The notes: generated by a model from the letters alone, not told the origin. A stretch of DNA of 64,000 nucleotides from an uncultured Lachnospiraceae bacterium (GCA_910585555.1 CAJUFU010000003.1:20383-84382), one strand, 5' to 3'; counted from the stretch's first letter, positions 47,747 to 56,720 are shown. Numbers and translations: made by a program.

Positions 47747-47879
47747 CGAGATGCCGGCAAATATCTTAAGGAGCCTCTTAAAAAGCGCCAGCACTTAACG
47801 AGGTATTTCCCGAGCTTAGTGCCTGTTTCGCTTTTTGTGAAGCGCAAGCGGGGCAACGCTGATATTTTCCGGCATCTCG
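47747..47879. repeat. Nested palindromic element between epimerase and GH130 genes
   Basis: Outer arms CGAGATGCCGGCAAATATC (47747-47765) and GATATTTTCCGGCATCTCG (47861-47879), 18 of 19 bases paired. Inside, AAAAAGCG (47780-47787) pairs with CGCTTTTT (47828-47835), around GCACT...AGTGC arms. It begins 18 bases after the epimerase stop codon. It has no ORF. It is unrelated in sequence to the element at 13.5 kb. Confidence 0.85.
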
Positions 47880-47896
47880 ACGGACCCTTACTGCTA

Positions 47897-49063
47897 CTAC
47901 ACACCCCTCTTGCACACCTCAAGACACATCCTCCCATTATGATAAGGACACTTCCAAGGCTCCACAATCGGTTTCCCGCTCACTGCTTCCCCTTCTTTAT
48001 TCACATCCCAGAACCACTCCGCCCCAGGCCTTTTATCTATCACATATGCCTTAATAAACGCCCACTCCGCCTTCGCCGCATCCAGATACTCTTTATGCTC
48101 CGGCGCAAGCTGATACCCGTTTAAGAATCCGATCACTGCCTCGGCCTGTACCCACCAGATACGGTTTTCATCCACAACACCTTTCTCACACTCATTGGCA
48201 AGAGACCTTCCGTCAAAAGCTGTCCGATATACTTGACCAGTTAAGTCAAGTATAATAGGAAGCATTTTCTCTTCATAATCCTTATCTCCCAAAACATCCG
48301 TTCCCCTGCGGAGCAGCCAGGCCGTTTCGATATCATGCCCGTATGAATGCAAATCCAGAATCGAATGCATCTCCCTGTCAAAGAATACTTCCTGTCTGTG
48401 CAGCTTGGGATTATAAATCTTATCTGCGATGGTATCCAAAATCCATTCCAATCTCTTCTTAACCTCTGCGCTGCCGCTCACCCGATATAATTCCGTGTAA
48501 GCCTCGAACACATGAAGCAGGGTATTCATGGTTTTATCTGCAATCACACCGTTCTCGGAGAGCTTGTCGTTCTCAATCTCATGAAATTCCCGGTCGAAAG
48601 CTTCCTTGTAGCCGATTTCGTCCGTACAGCGCTCTTCTATAATATGGAAGAGTTCCATTGCGGCTGCCAGTGCAGTTTCATCTTTTGAAGCATCATAATA
48701 AGAGGAAAGTGCATAAATAGAAAAAGCCTGGTTATAGGTGTGCTTGGTGGTATCCTCCGGTGTCCCATCATACCGAACCGACCAATAAACGCCGCCCTTC
48801 TCCTTATCCATGCAAAATTTCTGCATAAATTCATATCCGTGCTTCGCCTCCTCCAGCAAAGACACATCCTGCAGTTGAAGATATGCATTTGCAAAAAACC
48901 ATGTAATACGGCTGTTTAAAATACAGCCTTTCACGGCCTTCTCATCCACTTGCAGGTCATAATCCATATACCCATAATAGCCGCCGTTTACATCATCCCG
49001 CAGTCTCTTCCAAAACGGAATAATACAATCTGTCAGATGCTTTTTGATTTCTTCCACCATCAT
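47897..49063 (-). CDS. Cellobiose 2-epimerase (AGE family)
   Basis: About 388 residues, an (alpha/alpha)6-barrel enzyme. FWKRLRDDVNGGYYGYMDYD, LNSRITWFFANAY, YDVDEN-like HDIETAWLLRRG with the catalytic His, and WVQAEAVIGFLNGYQL, WFWDVNKEGEAVSG are visible. Converts beta-1,4-mannobiose to mannosyl-glucose (or cellobiose to glucosyl-mannose) for the GH130 enzymes next in the transcript. Start chosen at ATG 49063 (GGGGAAG upstream); 10 extra N-terminal residues are open. Confidence 0.93.
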   Translation of the reverse strand: MMVEEIKKHLTDCIIPFWKRLRDDVNGGYYGYMDYDLQVDEKAVKGCILNSRITWFFANAYLQLQDVSLLEEAKHGYEFMQKFCMDKEKGGVYWSVRYDGTPEDTTKHTYNQAFSIYALSSYYDASKDETALAAAMELFHIIEERCTDEIGYKEAFDREFHEIENDKLSENGVIADKTMNTLLHVFEAYTELYRVSGSAEVKKRLEWILDTIADKIYNPKLHRQEVFFDREMHSILDLHSYGHDIETAWLLRRGTDVLGDKDYEEKMLPIILDLTGQVYRTAFDGRSLANECEKGVVDENRIWWVQAEAVIGFLNGYQLAPEHKEYLDAAKAEWAFIKAYVIDKRPGAEWFWDVNKEGEAVSGKPIVEPWKCPYHNGRMCLEVCKRGV

Positions 49064-49120
49064 AATCCGCTTCCCCTTCTCCCTTCTCTCCAAGATATTT
49101 AATTTACTCTTTAACTTTAT

Positions 49121-49130
49121 TTTAAGTATA
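49121..49130 (-). promoter_or_regulatory. Possible LacI-regulator site before the epimerase gene
   Basis: TTTAAGTATA, the same word (reversed) as in the two copies around the LacI gene promoter (51342-51351 and 51379-51388). It lies about 60 bases before the epimerase start. The rest of the 49.1-49.4 kb region is very AT-rich, with no other clear signal. Confidence 0.4.
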
Positions 49131-49379
49131 CACAGCTTTACTTTTTAATCATCAATCATTTTTGCAAAATATATACTATTATTGCTATCTTTGTATTTTT
49201 CTTCTATCTATACAAATTTTTACAAATATTTTTGTCTATTTTATACATAGATTTTTACAAATTACCTAGTATAGAGTTTAGTATATAGATTGCTTTATTC
49301 TTTTATATAATACTTTTGCTTAATATGTTTAGTTAATTTTACTTCCGTCTTTATCAAAAGGCAAACAAGGAGAATCTTC

Positions 49380-50285
49380 ATGACCTTTGCTACACAGTTC
49401 GAGCAGGCTCTGACCATAAAAAGTGCTTCCAACCATGATATCCTACCGTCACCCCAGTATTTTGCAGGGGATTTCTATGAACTGCCCCCCTCTTTAGACA
49501 GCACGGTGCCCGTCATTTTAAGCGGCGGCACGATCAGGATTTCCACACCCTGTGCGCTCCATTTTGCGCCCCTTGACTGCCGGATGCTCCTCCATACCAT
49601 AGAAGGAGATGGCACACTGGAGATTCACGGCGGCTCCCAAGCACTGCCCACAGGAAGTCTTCTCTATCTCAACTGCCAGGACACATCTTTTACCCTAAGC
49701 CCCTCCAGGCTTTCCTGGCGTTACGCATGTTTTTTGTGCCGGGGAGAGTCTCTGGCCGCTTATGAGTCCCTGGTTGCCTTTCAAACATTTGCCATACGGA
49801 ACCTGGACGAATATTCTCCGCTTCTAAGAGACCTCAAACTTCTGTCCTCCGGCTCCCACAGCGCCTCATTGTCCAATAAACTAAAAGATGCCAGCCTCTT
49901 AACATCCATTGTGGCAGGACTTTTTATAGACGCCTTTGCCTTAAAAGAAGACAAAGAAAAAAGCGCTCCCTATCTGAAAGAACTAAAGCGCCTTTTTGAT
50001 AACTCTTTTATGGAACCTTTCCGGCTGGATGACCTGGCGGACCACTATCATATGAGCAAATATCGAATCTGCCATGAATTCTCCGCCGCTTTTGGCGCGC
50101 CGCCTCTTAAATACCTTAACAGAAAGCGGGTGGAAACCGCCGCCGCTCTGCTGATTACCACCGACCAAAAAGTACATGAAATCGCCTTGACCGTGGGCTA
50201 TGAAAACACAAACCATTTTATCAGTCTTTTTAAGAAGGAATACGGCACAACACCCCAGGCATACAGACAGGCGCATCAAAACTGA
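49380..50285 (+). CDS. AraC-family transcriptional regulator
   Basis: 301 residues. The N-terminal half is a cupin-like sensor domain (LHFAPLDCRMLLHTIEGDG). The C-terminal ~100 residues hold two helix-turn-helix units (FRLDDLADHYHMSKYRICHEFSAAFG; KVHEIALTVGYENTNHFISLFKKEYGTTPQAYRQ). Divergent from the mannan genes, so it probably activates them in response to a manno-oligosaccharide. Its last 10 bases overlap the convergent LacI-type gene. Good AAGGAG site. Confidence 0.9.
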   Translation: MTFATQFEQALTIKSASNHDILPSPQYFAGDFYELPPSLDSTVPVILSGGTIRISTPCALHFAPLDCRMLLHTIEGDGTLEIHGGSQALPTGSLLYLNCQDTSFTLSPSRLSWRYACFLCRGESLAAYESLVAFQTFAIRNLDEYSPLLRDLKLLSSGSHSASLSNKLKDASLLTSIVAGLFIDAFALKEDKEKSAPYLKELKRLFDNSFMEPFRLDDLADHYHMSKYRICHEFSAAFGAPPLKYLNRKRVETAAALLITTDQKVHEIALTVGYENTNHFISLFKKEYGTTPQAYRQAHQN

Positions 50286-51307
50286 TGCGCCCTGACACTT
50301 TCTTTGTACACAATCCGTCCGTCAATGATCGTCACGCCCTGTTGATAAGGTTTCCCGGAAATCTTGTGAATCATAATCCTCACCGTATGTTTCGCCATCT
50401 CCTGCATGTCCACCTCATAGGTCGTAATCCTGACGTCGCAAAGCCCCGGCGGCTGGTAGTTATCATACCCCACCACCGAAATATCCTGCGGAACCCGGTA
50501 TCCTCTCTGCTCTAGCTCTTTCACCAGCATAGCTGCCGACACATCGTTATTGCAGGCAAAGGCGGTGGGCATTTCTTTGGGAAGCTTCCATGCAAATCCC
50601 ACATCCGACCTGCCCGTCTCCTGGTTCCTGTCATCCAAAATCCAGTCTTTTCTCACTTCTTTACCATGCTCCGTAAGAGATTTCACATAACCAAAGTAAC
50701 GGTCTGTAATAGAATCCGTAAACAGCACATTCCCCACAAAAGCAATCTTGGAATGTCCCATATCGAAGAGATAATTGGTCATCCTGTACATGCCAAAATA
50801 ACTGTTTGAAATCACCGCATCATAGCGGCCTTTCGCATCTGTAAAATCTAACAGAACATAGGGGACATCCGTCTGTGCAATCAGTTTATCCAGATATTCC
50901 CCGCAAAGCCTTCCTATAATAATCAGGCCCTCCGTCCTCTTTTCATAAAGCAGTTTGGGCATGATCAAATGCTCCTCATCCTCGGCGCTCAGCACCTCAA
51001 GCATGGTGAAACACCCTTTCTGCAGGGCTGCCGCCGCAACTTCCTGGTACAGATTCCAATAAAAAGACTCGTATTTTGCCAGAAAACGATCTGACACAAT
51101 CACTCCAAAGGTATAGCTGGCACTGTGGCCGGAACGCTCTCTATAGAGGGCGGAGGCAGTCTTATATCCCATCTCCTCCGCCTTACTCTTAATCTTTATG
51201 CGAAGCTCCTCGCTGACCCCCTTCTGGTCTGACAGCGCCTTGGACACGGTCACCGTGCTGACCCCCATCACTGCGGCAATATCCGCCATTCTTACTGCTT
51301 TCGCCAT
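50276..51307 (-). CDS. LacI-family transcriptional regulator
   Basis: 343 residues with an N-terminal LacI helix-turn-helix (MADIAAVMGVSTVTVSKALSDQKGVSEELR) and a periplasmic-binding-like effector domain (YTFGVIVSDRF, GHSKIAFVGN, AFACNNDVSAAMLVKELEQRGYRVPQDISVVGYDNYQPPGLC). Probably represses itself and the mannan operon. Its promoter is flanked by repeats (51339-51388). Confidence 0.93.
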   Translation of the reverse strand: MAKAVRMADIAAVMGVSTVTVSKALSDQKGVSEELRIKIKSKAEEMGYKTASALYRERSGHSASYTFGVIVSDRFLAKYESFYWNLYQEVAAAALQKGCFTMLEVLSAEDEEHLIMPKLLYEKRTEGLIIIGRLCGEYLDKLIAQTDVPYVLLDFTDAKGRYDAVISNSYFGMYRMTNYLFDMGHSKIAFVGNVLFTDSITDRYFGYVKSLTEHGKEVRKDWILDDRNQETGRSDVGFAWKLPKEMPTAFACNNDVSAAMLVKELEQRGYRVPQDISVVGYDNYQPPGLCDVRITTYEVDMQEMAKHTVRIMIHKISGKPYQQGVTIIDGRIVYKESVRAHQF

Positions 51308-51338
51308 TCCAATTCCTGTTCTCCCTTAATTTTTAGGT

Positions 51339-51388
51339 AATATACTTAAATTATAAGGTAAATTTTGTTATTGTCAATATACTTAAAT
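51339..51388 (-). promoter_or_regulatory. LacI-gene promoter with two flanking operators
   Basis: Minus-strand TTGACA (51372-51377) and TATAAT (51350-51355), 16-base spacer. The 13-bp word AATATACTTAAAT occurs at 51339-51351 (overlapping the -10 end and start site) and 51376-51388 (overlapping the -35). Suits self-repression. Confidence 0.75.
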
Positions 51389-51448
51389 GAAAACCGGCAT
51401 ATTGTCTTAAATTGTCTGTTTTCTTTGTACAACTTTTCTCAGCTTCTC

Positions 51449-53224
51449 TTATAACGTGCGAAACTGCGCCATATATAACTGATAGTAAACGCCTTTCTTC
51501 TCCATCAGCTGGGCGGCGTTTCCCTCCTCAATGATTCTGCCATCGTCTACCACGAAAATACGGTCCGCCTTTTGGATGGTGGACAGTCTGTGGGCAATCA
51601 CAAAGGATGTCCTGCCTGTCAGCAGATGCTCGATGCCGTCCTGTACAAGCAATTCCGTCTTGGTATCTATGCTGGATGTGGCCTCATCCAAAATCAGGAT
51701 TTTCGGGTCTGATACCATGGTTCTGGCAAAGGCAAGTAGCTGTTTCTGGCCCACCGACAGGCCGCCGCCCCGCTCTGAAAGCTGGGTATCATAACCTTTC
51801 TCCAATTTCATGATAAAATCATGGGCATTGACCGCCTTGGCCGCCGCCACAATCTCTTCTTCTGTGGCATCCAGTCTGCCGTAGCGGATGTTCTCCCGAA
51901 TGGTGCCGGAGAACAAAAAGTTGTCCTGGGTCATGATGCCCATCTGCCTGCGCAGACTTGCTATGGAGACATCCTTCACATCATAGCCGTCAATCTTCAC
52001 CGTACCGCCCTGCACATCATAAAACCTGCTGATCAGATTAACAATGGTGGACTTGCCGGCACCCGTAGGGCCTACCAGCGCAATGGTCTCTCCCGGTCTT
52101 ATGGTAAAGCTCACATCATCCAACACTTTCACCTGATCGTCATAAGAGAAGTCCACATGGGAAAAAGTGACCTCTCCCACAATCTCCGGCATCTGCTTAA
52201 CCTCTGGTGCATCCGCAATGGCCGGCTGCGTATCCAGGATTTCAAAAATACGCTCCGCGCCTGCTATATTCGTCACCAACTGGTTATAGAAATTACTGAT
52301 ATTATGTATGGGCTGCCAGAACATGGTCAAATAACTGGCAAAGGCAATGAAAACCCCTAACGACACCTGGTCTGTTCCCAGAATTACGATTCCTGTAAAA
52401 TACAGGAGAATGCAGCCAATCCCCCAGGACAAATCAATCACGGAACCAAACGCATCACTCAGGCGCACCGCGTCAAAAAACGAGACCCGATGTTCCGTGA
52501 CCAGTTCATGAAATGTATCCTCTGTCTCCTTCTGGGCATGAAAGCTCTGGATAATCCGCATCCCTGCCATATCCTCATGGATAAATGCATTTAAGTTTGC
52601 CGACTTCTTGCGGAATAACTGCCAGCGGGGGTGTGCCTTACATTCAATATAGCATGTGGCCGCGGCCATGACCGGCAGGGTCAACAGCGAGGCAAAGGCC
52701 AGCTTTGGATTCTTCCAGACCATAATCACAATCACCGCAATCACGGTAAGTCCGTCCGGAATCAATGTGGTCACACAGTTGGACAATACATCCTTCAGGG
52801 AATTGATATCTCCAATAATCCGGGAGAGGATTTTCCCTGTGGGCCTGCTGTCAAAAAAATGAAAATCCAATGTCTGGATATGGGTATACAATTCCTGCCG
52901 GATGGTCAGAAGAATCTTATTGCAGACCTTCGCCATAATATACATCCGCAGTTTTACCGTGGCCACCAGCACCAGATTGATTGCCAGTGCCGCTGCCAAC
53001 AGGCGGTATAGACCTTTTAAATCGCCTTGACCAATATGGTCATCAATTGCCGACTCCATAATCAGGGGATTGATCAGACTCACTGCTACCCCATACCCCA
53101 TGATTGCAAGCACCAGAAGAATCTGCCACTTATAGACAAACAGATACCCAAAAAGCCGCTGTAAAGTCTGCATTTTACTTTTTTCTATACTCAATTCATC
53201 ATCTTTATACGAGTTGAAGGCCAT
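51449..53224 (-). CDS. Heterodimeric ABC exporter subunit (canonical Walker B)
   Basis: About 591 residues. Six membrane helices are followed by an ATPase domain: Walker A GPTGAGKST, Q-loop MTQDNFLF, signature LSVGQKQ, Walker B ILILDEATSSID with the catalytic Glu, and H-loop VIAHRL. The partner's Walker B lacks this Glu, so the two form a heterodimeric exporter. Start chosen at ATG 53224 with AAAGGAGG upstream. A TTGACT/TATATA promoter at 53283-53311, overlapped by the palindrome TTGACTTATTTAGTCAA (53295-53311), may drive it separately. Confidence 0.93.
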   Translation of the reverse strand: MAFNSYKDDELSIEKSKMQTLQRLFGYLFVYKWQILLVLAIMGYGVAVSLINPLIMESAIDDHIGQGDLKGLYRLLAAALAINLVLVATVKLRMYIMAKVCNKILLTIRQELYTHIQTLDFHFFDSRPTGKILSRIIGDINSLKDVLSNCVTTLIPDGLTVIAVIVIMVWKNPKLAFASLLTLPVMAAATCYIECKAHPRWQLFRKKSANLNAFIHEDMAGMRIIQSFHAQKETEDTFHELVTEHRVSFFDAVRLSDAFGSVIDLSWGIGCILLYFTGIVILGTDQVSLGVFIAFASYLTMFWQPIHNISNFYNQLVTNIAGAERIFEILDTQPAIADAPEVKQMPEIVGEVTFSHVDFSYDDQVKVLDDVSFTIRPGETIALVGPTGAGKSTIVNLISRFYDVQGGTVKIDGYDVKDVSIASLRRQMGIMTQDNFLFSGTIRENIRYGRLDATEEEIVAAAKAVNAHDFIMKLEKGYDTQLSERGGGLSVGQKQLLAFARTMVSDPKILILDEATSSIDTKTELLVQDGIEHLLTGRTSFVIAHRLSTIQKADRIFVVDDGRIIEEGNAAQLMEKKGVYYQLYMAQFRTL

Positions 53225-53282
53225 TGCTTCCTCCTTTCTGAACAATCGTTCTACTATCTTCTTTCTAATTTTTATCTATGTT

Positions 53283-53311
53283 TATATATTACATTTGACT
53301 TATTTAGTCAA
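53283..53311 (-). promoter_or_regulatory. Internal promoter with operator-like palindrome before the second ABC gene
   Basis: Minus-strand TTGACT (53306-53311) and TATATA (53283-53288), 17-base spacer. The palindrome TTGACTTATTTAGTCAA (53295-53311) covers the -35. A related 17-mer, TTGACTTGTCAGATCAA, lies at 55210-55226 in the leader of the first ABC gene. Confidence 0.55.
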
Positions 53312-53363
53312 TATTTCTGCTTTACATCAGCCTATGTCGTCCGTACTTATATACTGCGGCACT

Positions 53364-55097
53364 TTAGACTGCCTCTCTGCCGGGAACCTCTCCGTACTGC
53401 GACAGATACGTCTCATAGTACAGCCCCTTCTTGGAAAGCAGTTCCTCATGGGTGCCCCTCTCGGCGATGGCGCCGCCCTCTAACACCAGAATCTCATCCG
53501 CATACCGCACCGCACTGATTCTGTGGGCAATAATAAGCTTCGTGGTGTGGTCCAGCTTCTGCAGTGTCTGCTGAATCAGATGTTCCGTCTCCATATCCAG
53601 GGCCGAAGTGGAATCGTCCAGCACCAGAATGGGATTTCGCTTGGCAAGCGCCCTGGCAATGCTGATTCGCTGTTTCTGACCTCCGGAAAGCCCTATCCCC
53701 CGCTCGCCGATGACCGTATCATACTGTCTCTCCATCCGTTCAATGAATTCGCTGGCCTGGGCATCTGTGGAAGCTTTTCTTACAGTATTAAAATCCAGGC
53801 AGGCTTTCTTACCCAGCTTTATGTTCTCGTTGATGGTATCCGAGAAGAGGAACACATCCTGCATCACATAACTGACACTGGTACGCAGCTGCCCCAGCGT
53901 AAGTGTCCGGATATCCACATCATCCAGGTAAATGGTTCCCTCCGCAGCGTCATACATGCGCTGCAGAAGCTGGATGATAGAAGTCTTACCGGCACCCGTT
54001 GCCCCCATAATGCCCAAGGTCTTTCCTTCCTCCACCGTGAAGGAAATATCATGCAGAATCTCATACTGATCTGCCTTATGAAAGGATACATGGTCAAAAC
54101 AGATCTTTCCATGAACTTTTTCTAATTTGACCGGATTAGTCGCTTCTGTGACCGTAGGCTTTTCTTCATATATCTTCTTAATCTTCTTGTTGGATGCCAC
54201 GGCCGAGGAGAAAAGGTTGGTCAGCCAGCCCAGCATCTCCATGGGCCAGACAATGTTGGTGGAATACTCCACGAAAGCGGTCATCTGCCCCAGTGTCATC
54301 TCTCCGCCAATCACAAACTTACCGCCGACCAATATAGTCAATAACGGCAGTACCTTAGATACCACGGTAAAAAACGGATAATACCGCACAAACACTTTCG
54401 ACTGCGCCATATTCAAATCATAATAGCGCTTATTGTGGGATAAGAATTTAGCAATCTCAAACCTTTCCCTGGCGAAGGCCTTGACGGTACGCACGCCTGC
54501 CAGATTCTCCTCCGCCACCGTATTTAGGGCGGCATTCTCCTCGCTGATTTCCTCGTAGACCACACCCAGCTTCCGTTCCATGACAACGGCGATAGAGCCG
54601 CACAAAAGCATGGCCGCCGTGGGAATCAGGGCAAGTTTCCAATTGATCATATACATGCAGATCAAAATCACGCTGGTGTGATAAAATACCTCAAGTAACA
54701 GCATCCCAACATATCCCAGGGCATCCCAAATGTGGTCAATGTCCTCCTTCACCCGGGCCATCAACTCTCCCGTATTGGTCCTGTCAAAGAAATCAGCGCT
54801 CAAAGACTGGATATGGCGGAATAAATCCCGCCGCATATCTCCTGATATCCTGGCGCCGGTCTTATCAAAGGTATACTCCTTGCTATATTGAAAGATACAC
54901 CGCCCAAGACCGATTCCCAGAAACCCTAAAAGCAGAAATTTCAATTCTCCCATATTGCCGCCCACAATCACATCGTCCACCACCCGGGCCGTCAGCCGCG
55001 GTGCTAACATATCCAGCGTTACCGCAATCAAAAGGGATAATATGGCTCCTAAGTAGGCAAATTTATAATCCCATATGTAACTTGATATTTTTTTCAT
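53364..55097 (-). CDS. Heterodimeric ABC exporter subunit (degenerate Walker B)
   Basis: About 577 residues. Six membrane helices, then ATPase domain: Walker A GATGAGKTS, signature LSGGQKQR and Walker B ILVLDDSTSALD, where Asp replaces the catalytic Glu. This pattern is known from heterodimeric exporters such as BmrCD/TM287-288. Start at ATG 55097 with GGAGGAAACA. It is the first gene after the leader ORF and hairpin, with the second subunit following. Confidence 0.93.
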   Translation of the reverse strand: MKKISSYIWDYKFAYLGAILSLLIAVTLDMLAPRLTARVVDDVIVGGNMGELKFLLLGFLGIGLGRCIFQYSKEYTFDKTGARISGDMRRDLFRHIQSLSADFFDRTNTGELMARVKEDIDHIWDALGYVGMLLLEVFYHTSVILICMYMINWKLALIPTAAMLLCGSIAVVMERKLGVVYEEISEENAALNTVAEENLAGVRTVKAFARERFEIAKFLSHNKRYYDLNMAQSKVFVRYYPFFTVVSKVLPLLTILVGGKFVIGGEMTLGQMTAFVEYSTNIVWPMEMLGWLTNLFSSAVASNKKIKKIYEEKPTVTEATNPVKLEKVHGKICFDHVSFHKADQYEILHDISFTVEEGKTLGIMGATGAGKTSIIQLLQRMYDAAEGTIYLDDVDIRTLTLGQLRTSVSYVMQDVFLFSDTINENIKLGKKACLDFNTVRKASTDAQASEFIERMERQYDTVIGERGIGLSGGQKQRISIARALAKRNPILVLDDSTSALDMETEHLIQQTLQKLDHTTKLIIAHRISAVRYADEILVLEGGAIAERGTHEELLSKKGLYYETYLSQYGEVPGREAV

Positions 55098-55164
55098 TGT
55101 TTCCTCCAATAATAATTCCGTTCGCACTGCTCTCTATCTACCTGCATTTTTATCAGCGCACAAA

Positions 55165-55190
55165 GGGCCATGGTAAAATTACCATGGCCC
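55165..55190 (-). terminator. Hairpin between leader ORF and ABC exporter genes
   Basis: GGGCCATGGTAA pairs with TTACCATGGCCC, a nearly perfect palindrome; on the minus strand it is followed by TTTG only. It lies 33 bases after the leader ORF stop and 68 bases before the exporter start. A weak terminator or attenuator. Confidence 0.65.
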
Positions 55191-55222
55191 TATAAGCTCT
55201 GCAACTATATTGACTTGTCAGA

Positions 55223-55333
55223 TCAATGTGGACTGTACCTGACAAATCTTGCGTCTGCGGAGGTAACTTTACGCATTATATTCCTATTTGACTGTGCTGC
55301 TTTACTACTCATAGTAATCTTACTCATAAACAT
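55223..55333 (-). CDS. Leader ORF, 36 residues, upstream of the ABC exporter
   Basis: ATG at 55331-55333, TGA at 55223-55225. Perfect AAAGGAGG (55341-55348) seven bases before the ATG. The peptide starts MFMSKITMSSKAAQSNRNIM and ends DARFVRYSPH; it is basic and not membrane-like. The sequence TTGTCAG (last codons) can pair with CTGACAA just after the stop, and a hairpin follows. It resembles in layout the bmrB leader peptide before the bmrCD exporter of Bacillus, where ribosome stalling relieves attenuation. Function here is inference. Confidence 0.6.
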   Translation of the reverse strand: MFMSKITMSSKAAQSNRNIMRKVTSADARFVRYSPH

Positions 55334-55372
55334 AACCTTACCTCCTTTCCTGTTTTTCGTGATTCTGTTGTT

Positions 55373-55401
55373 ATCTTAATACACGGCCTGACGGTTGTCA
55401 A
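55373..55401 (-). promoter_or_regulatory. Promoter of the leader ORF/ABC exporter transcript
   Basis: Minus-strand TTGACA (55396-55401) and TAAGAT (55373-55378), 17-base spacer, 40 bases before the leader ORF start. Confidence 0.75.
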
Positions 55402-55409
55402 TTAGATTT

Positions 55410-56720
55410 TTATTTCTCCATCTTCCAGAAATAAGCACTGTAAGCAGGCAGGAGACTCCCTCCGCCAAAATCGTGCTCTTTTCCGCTGATCAAATCCACG
55501 GCCAGACCACAGCCTGCGTCAAAATGCGCCGTGTAGTCTTCTTCGTCCGCATTGATGGCAACAAGCACCCTCTCATCCTCACACTTGCGCTCGAAAATAC
55601 ACTGTTTGTTGGTCAGCACCACGGACCTGAACGCGCCGTAGTTGAGGGCCTTGGAATCCTTCTTCGCCTGGGCAAGCCTGCCAATCCACTCGCTTAAGTC
55701 ATTCCACTGAGGTTCTGCAAAGCAGGCACGCAGCGCCGGATCGCCCTCGCTCTTATTGGCCTTTGCTCCCCATTCGCTTCCGTAGTATACGCAGGGAATA
55801 CCCGGCATACCAAAGCAGAGCGCATAAATTAACGGCAGATGCTTTTCATTGGTCAGATTGCTGGCAATCCTTGTCACATCATGGTTATCCACAAAGGAAA
55901 GCAGGTGTTTACCGCGGTACAGGCACCAGTTTTCGGGACCAAACTGCCTTAAGAGAGAATGATTGATTTCAAACATATTCATACTGTTAAAGCTGGAATA
56001 AAGCCCCTTATAACACTCATAATTGGTAGCCGAATGGAGCATCTGGTCATTGACCATCTGATTATAATCGCCGTGCAGCATCTCCCCTAACAAGTAAAAC
56101 TCCGGCTTTAACTCCTCTGTAAAACTTCTGAGGCGTCTCACAAAATCGTGGTCAAGGCAATATGCCACATCCAGTCTCAAACCGTCGATGTCGAATTCCT
56201 CCACCCAGCCTTTGACACTGTCCAGAATGTGATTGATCACATCTCCATGGCGCAGGTTTAATTTCACCAGGTCATAATTGCCTTCCCAGCCTTCATACCA
56301 CAGACCGTCGTTGTAGTTGGAGTTCCCTCCCAGATTGATATGGAACCAGCTTAAGTAGGGAGAGTTCTCCCGGTTCTTTAACACATCCTGAAAAGCCCAG
56401 AATCCTCTGCCCACATGATTGAATACGCCGTCAAGCACCACCTTAATGCCATTGTCGTGAAGATTCTTACATACCTCCTTAAAGTCTTCATTGGTGCCCA
56501 GCCTGCAGTCGATGGTATGATAATCCCTCGTATTATACCCATGGGTGTCCGATTCAAACACCGGGGAAAAATAGACCGCATTGACGCCCAGCTTCTTCAT
56601 ATGAGGAATCCAGTCATTCACTTTCAGGATTCTGTGCGAAAGCTGTCCATCGTTCTCAAAAGGTGCGCCGCAAAATCCCAAAGGATATATCTGATAAAAT
56701 ACACTTTCAAATGCCCACAT
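55410..56720 (-). CDS. GH13 alpha-amylase-family enzyme (cyclomaltodextrinase/neopullulanase-like)
   Basis: About 436 residues, cytoplasmic. TIM-barrel regions of GH13: VVLDGVFNHVGR, DGLRLDVAYCLD (nucleophile Asp), YLLGEMLHGDYNQM (acid/base Glu) and LLSFVDNHDVTRIAS. The short N-terminus fits an enzyme that degrades short maltodextrins or cyclodextrins. Start at ATG 56720 with AGGAG. Promoter at 56779-56808. Ends 9 bases before the leader promoter of the ABC exporter. Confidence 0.92.
   Translation of the reverse strand: MWAFESVFYQIYPLGFCGAPFENDGQLSHRILKVNDWIPHMKKLGVNAVYFSPVFESDTHGYNTRDYHTIDCRLGTNEDFKEVCKNLHDNGIKVVLDGVFNHVGRGFWAFQDVLKNRENSPYLSWFHINLGGNSNYNDGLWYEGWEGNYDLVKLNLRHGDVINHILDSVKGWVEEFDIDGLRLDVAYCLDHDFVRRLRSFTEELKPEFYLLGEMLHGDYNQMVNDQMLHSATNYECYKGLYSSFNSMNMFEINHSLLRQFGPENWCLYRGKHLLSFVDNHDVTRIASNLTNEKHLPLIYALCFGMPGIPCVYYGSEWGAKANKSEGDPALRACFAEPQWNDLSEWIGRLAQAKKDSKALNYGAFRSVVLTNKQCIFERKCEDERVLVAINADEEDYTAHFDAGCGLAVDLISGKEHDFGGGSLLPAYSAYFWKMEK

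Noticed and set aside
53240..53251. GAAC-AATC-GTTC as a LexA box before the second ABC gene
   Set aside because: It lies against the ribosome site, downstream of the promoter, is a single copy and has a poor centre; the exporter has no known SOS link. Likely chance.
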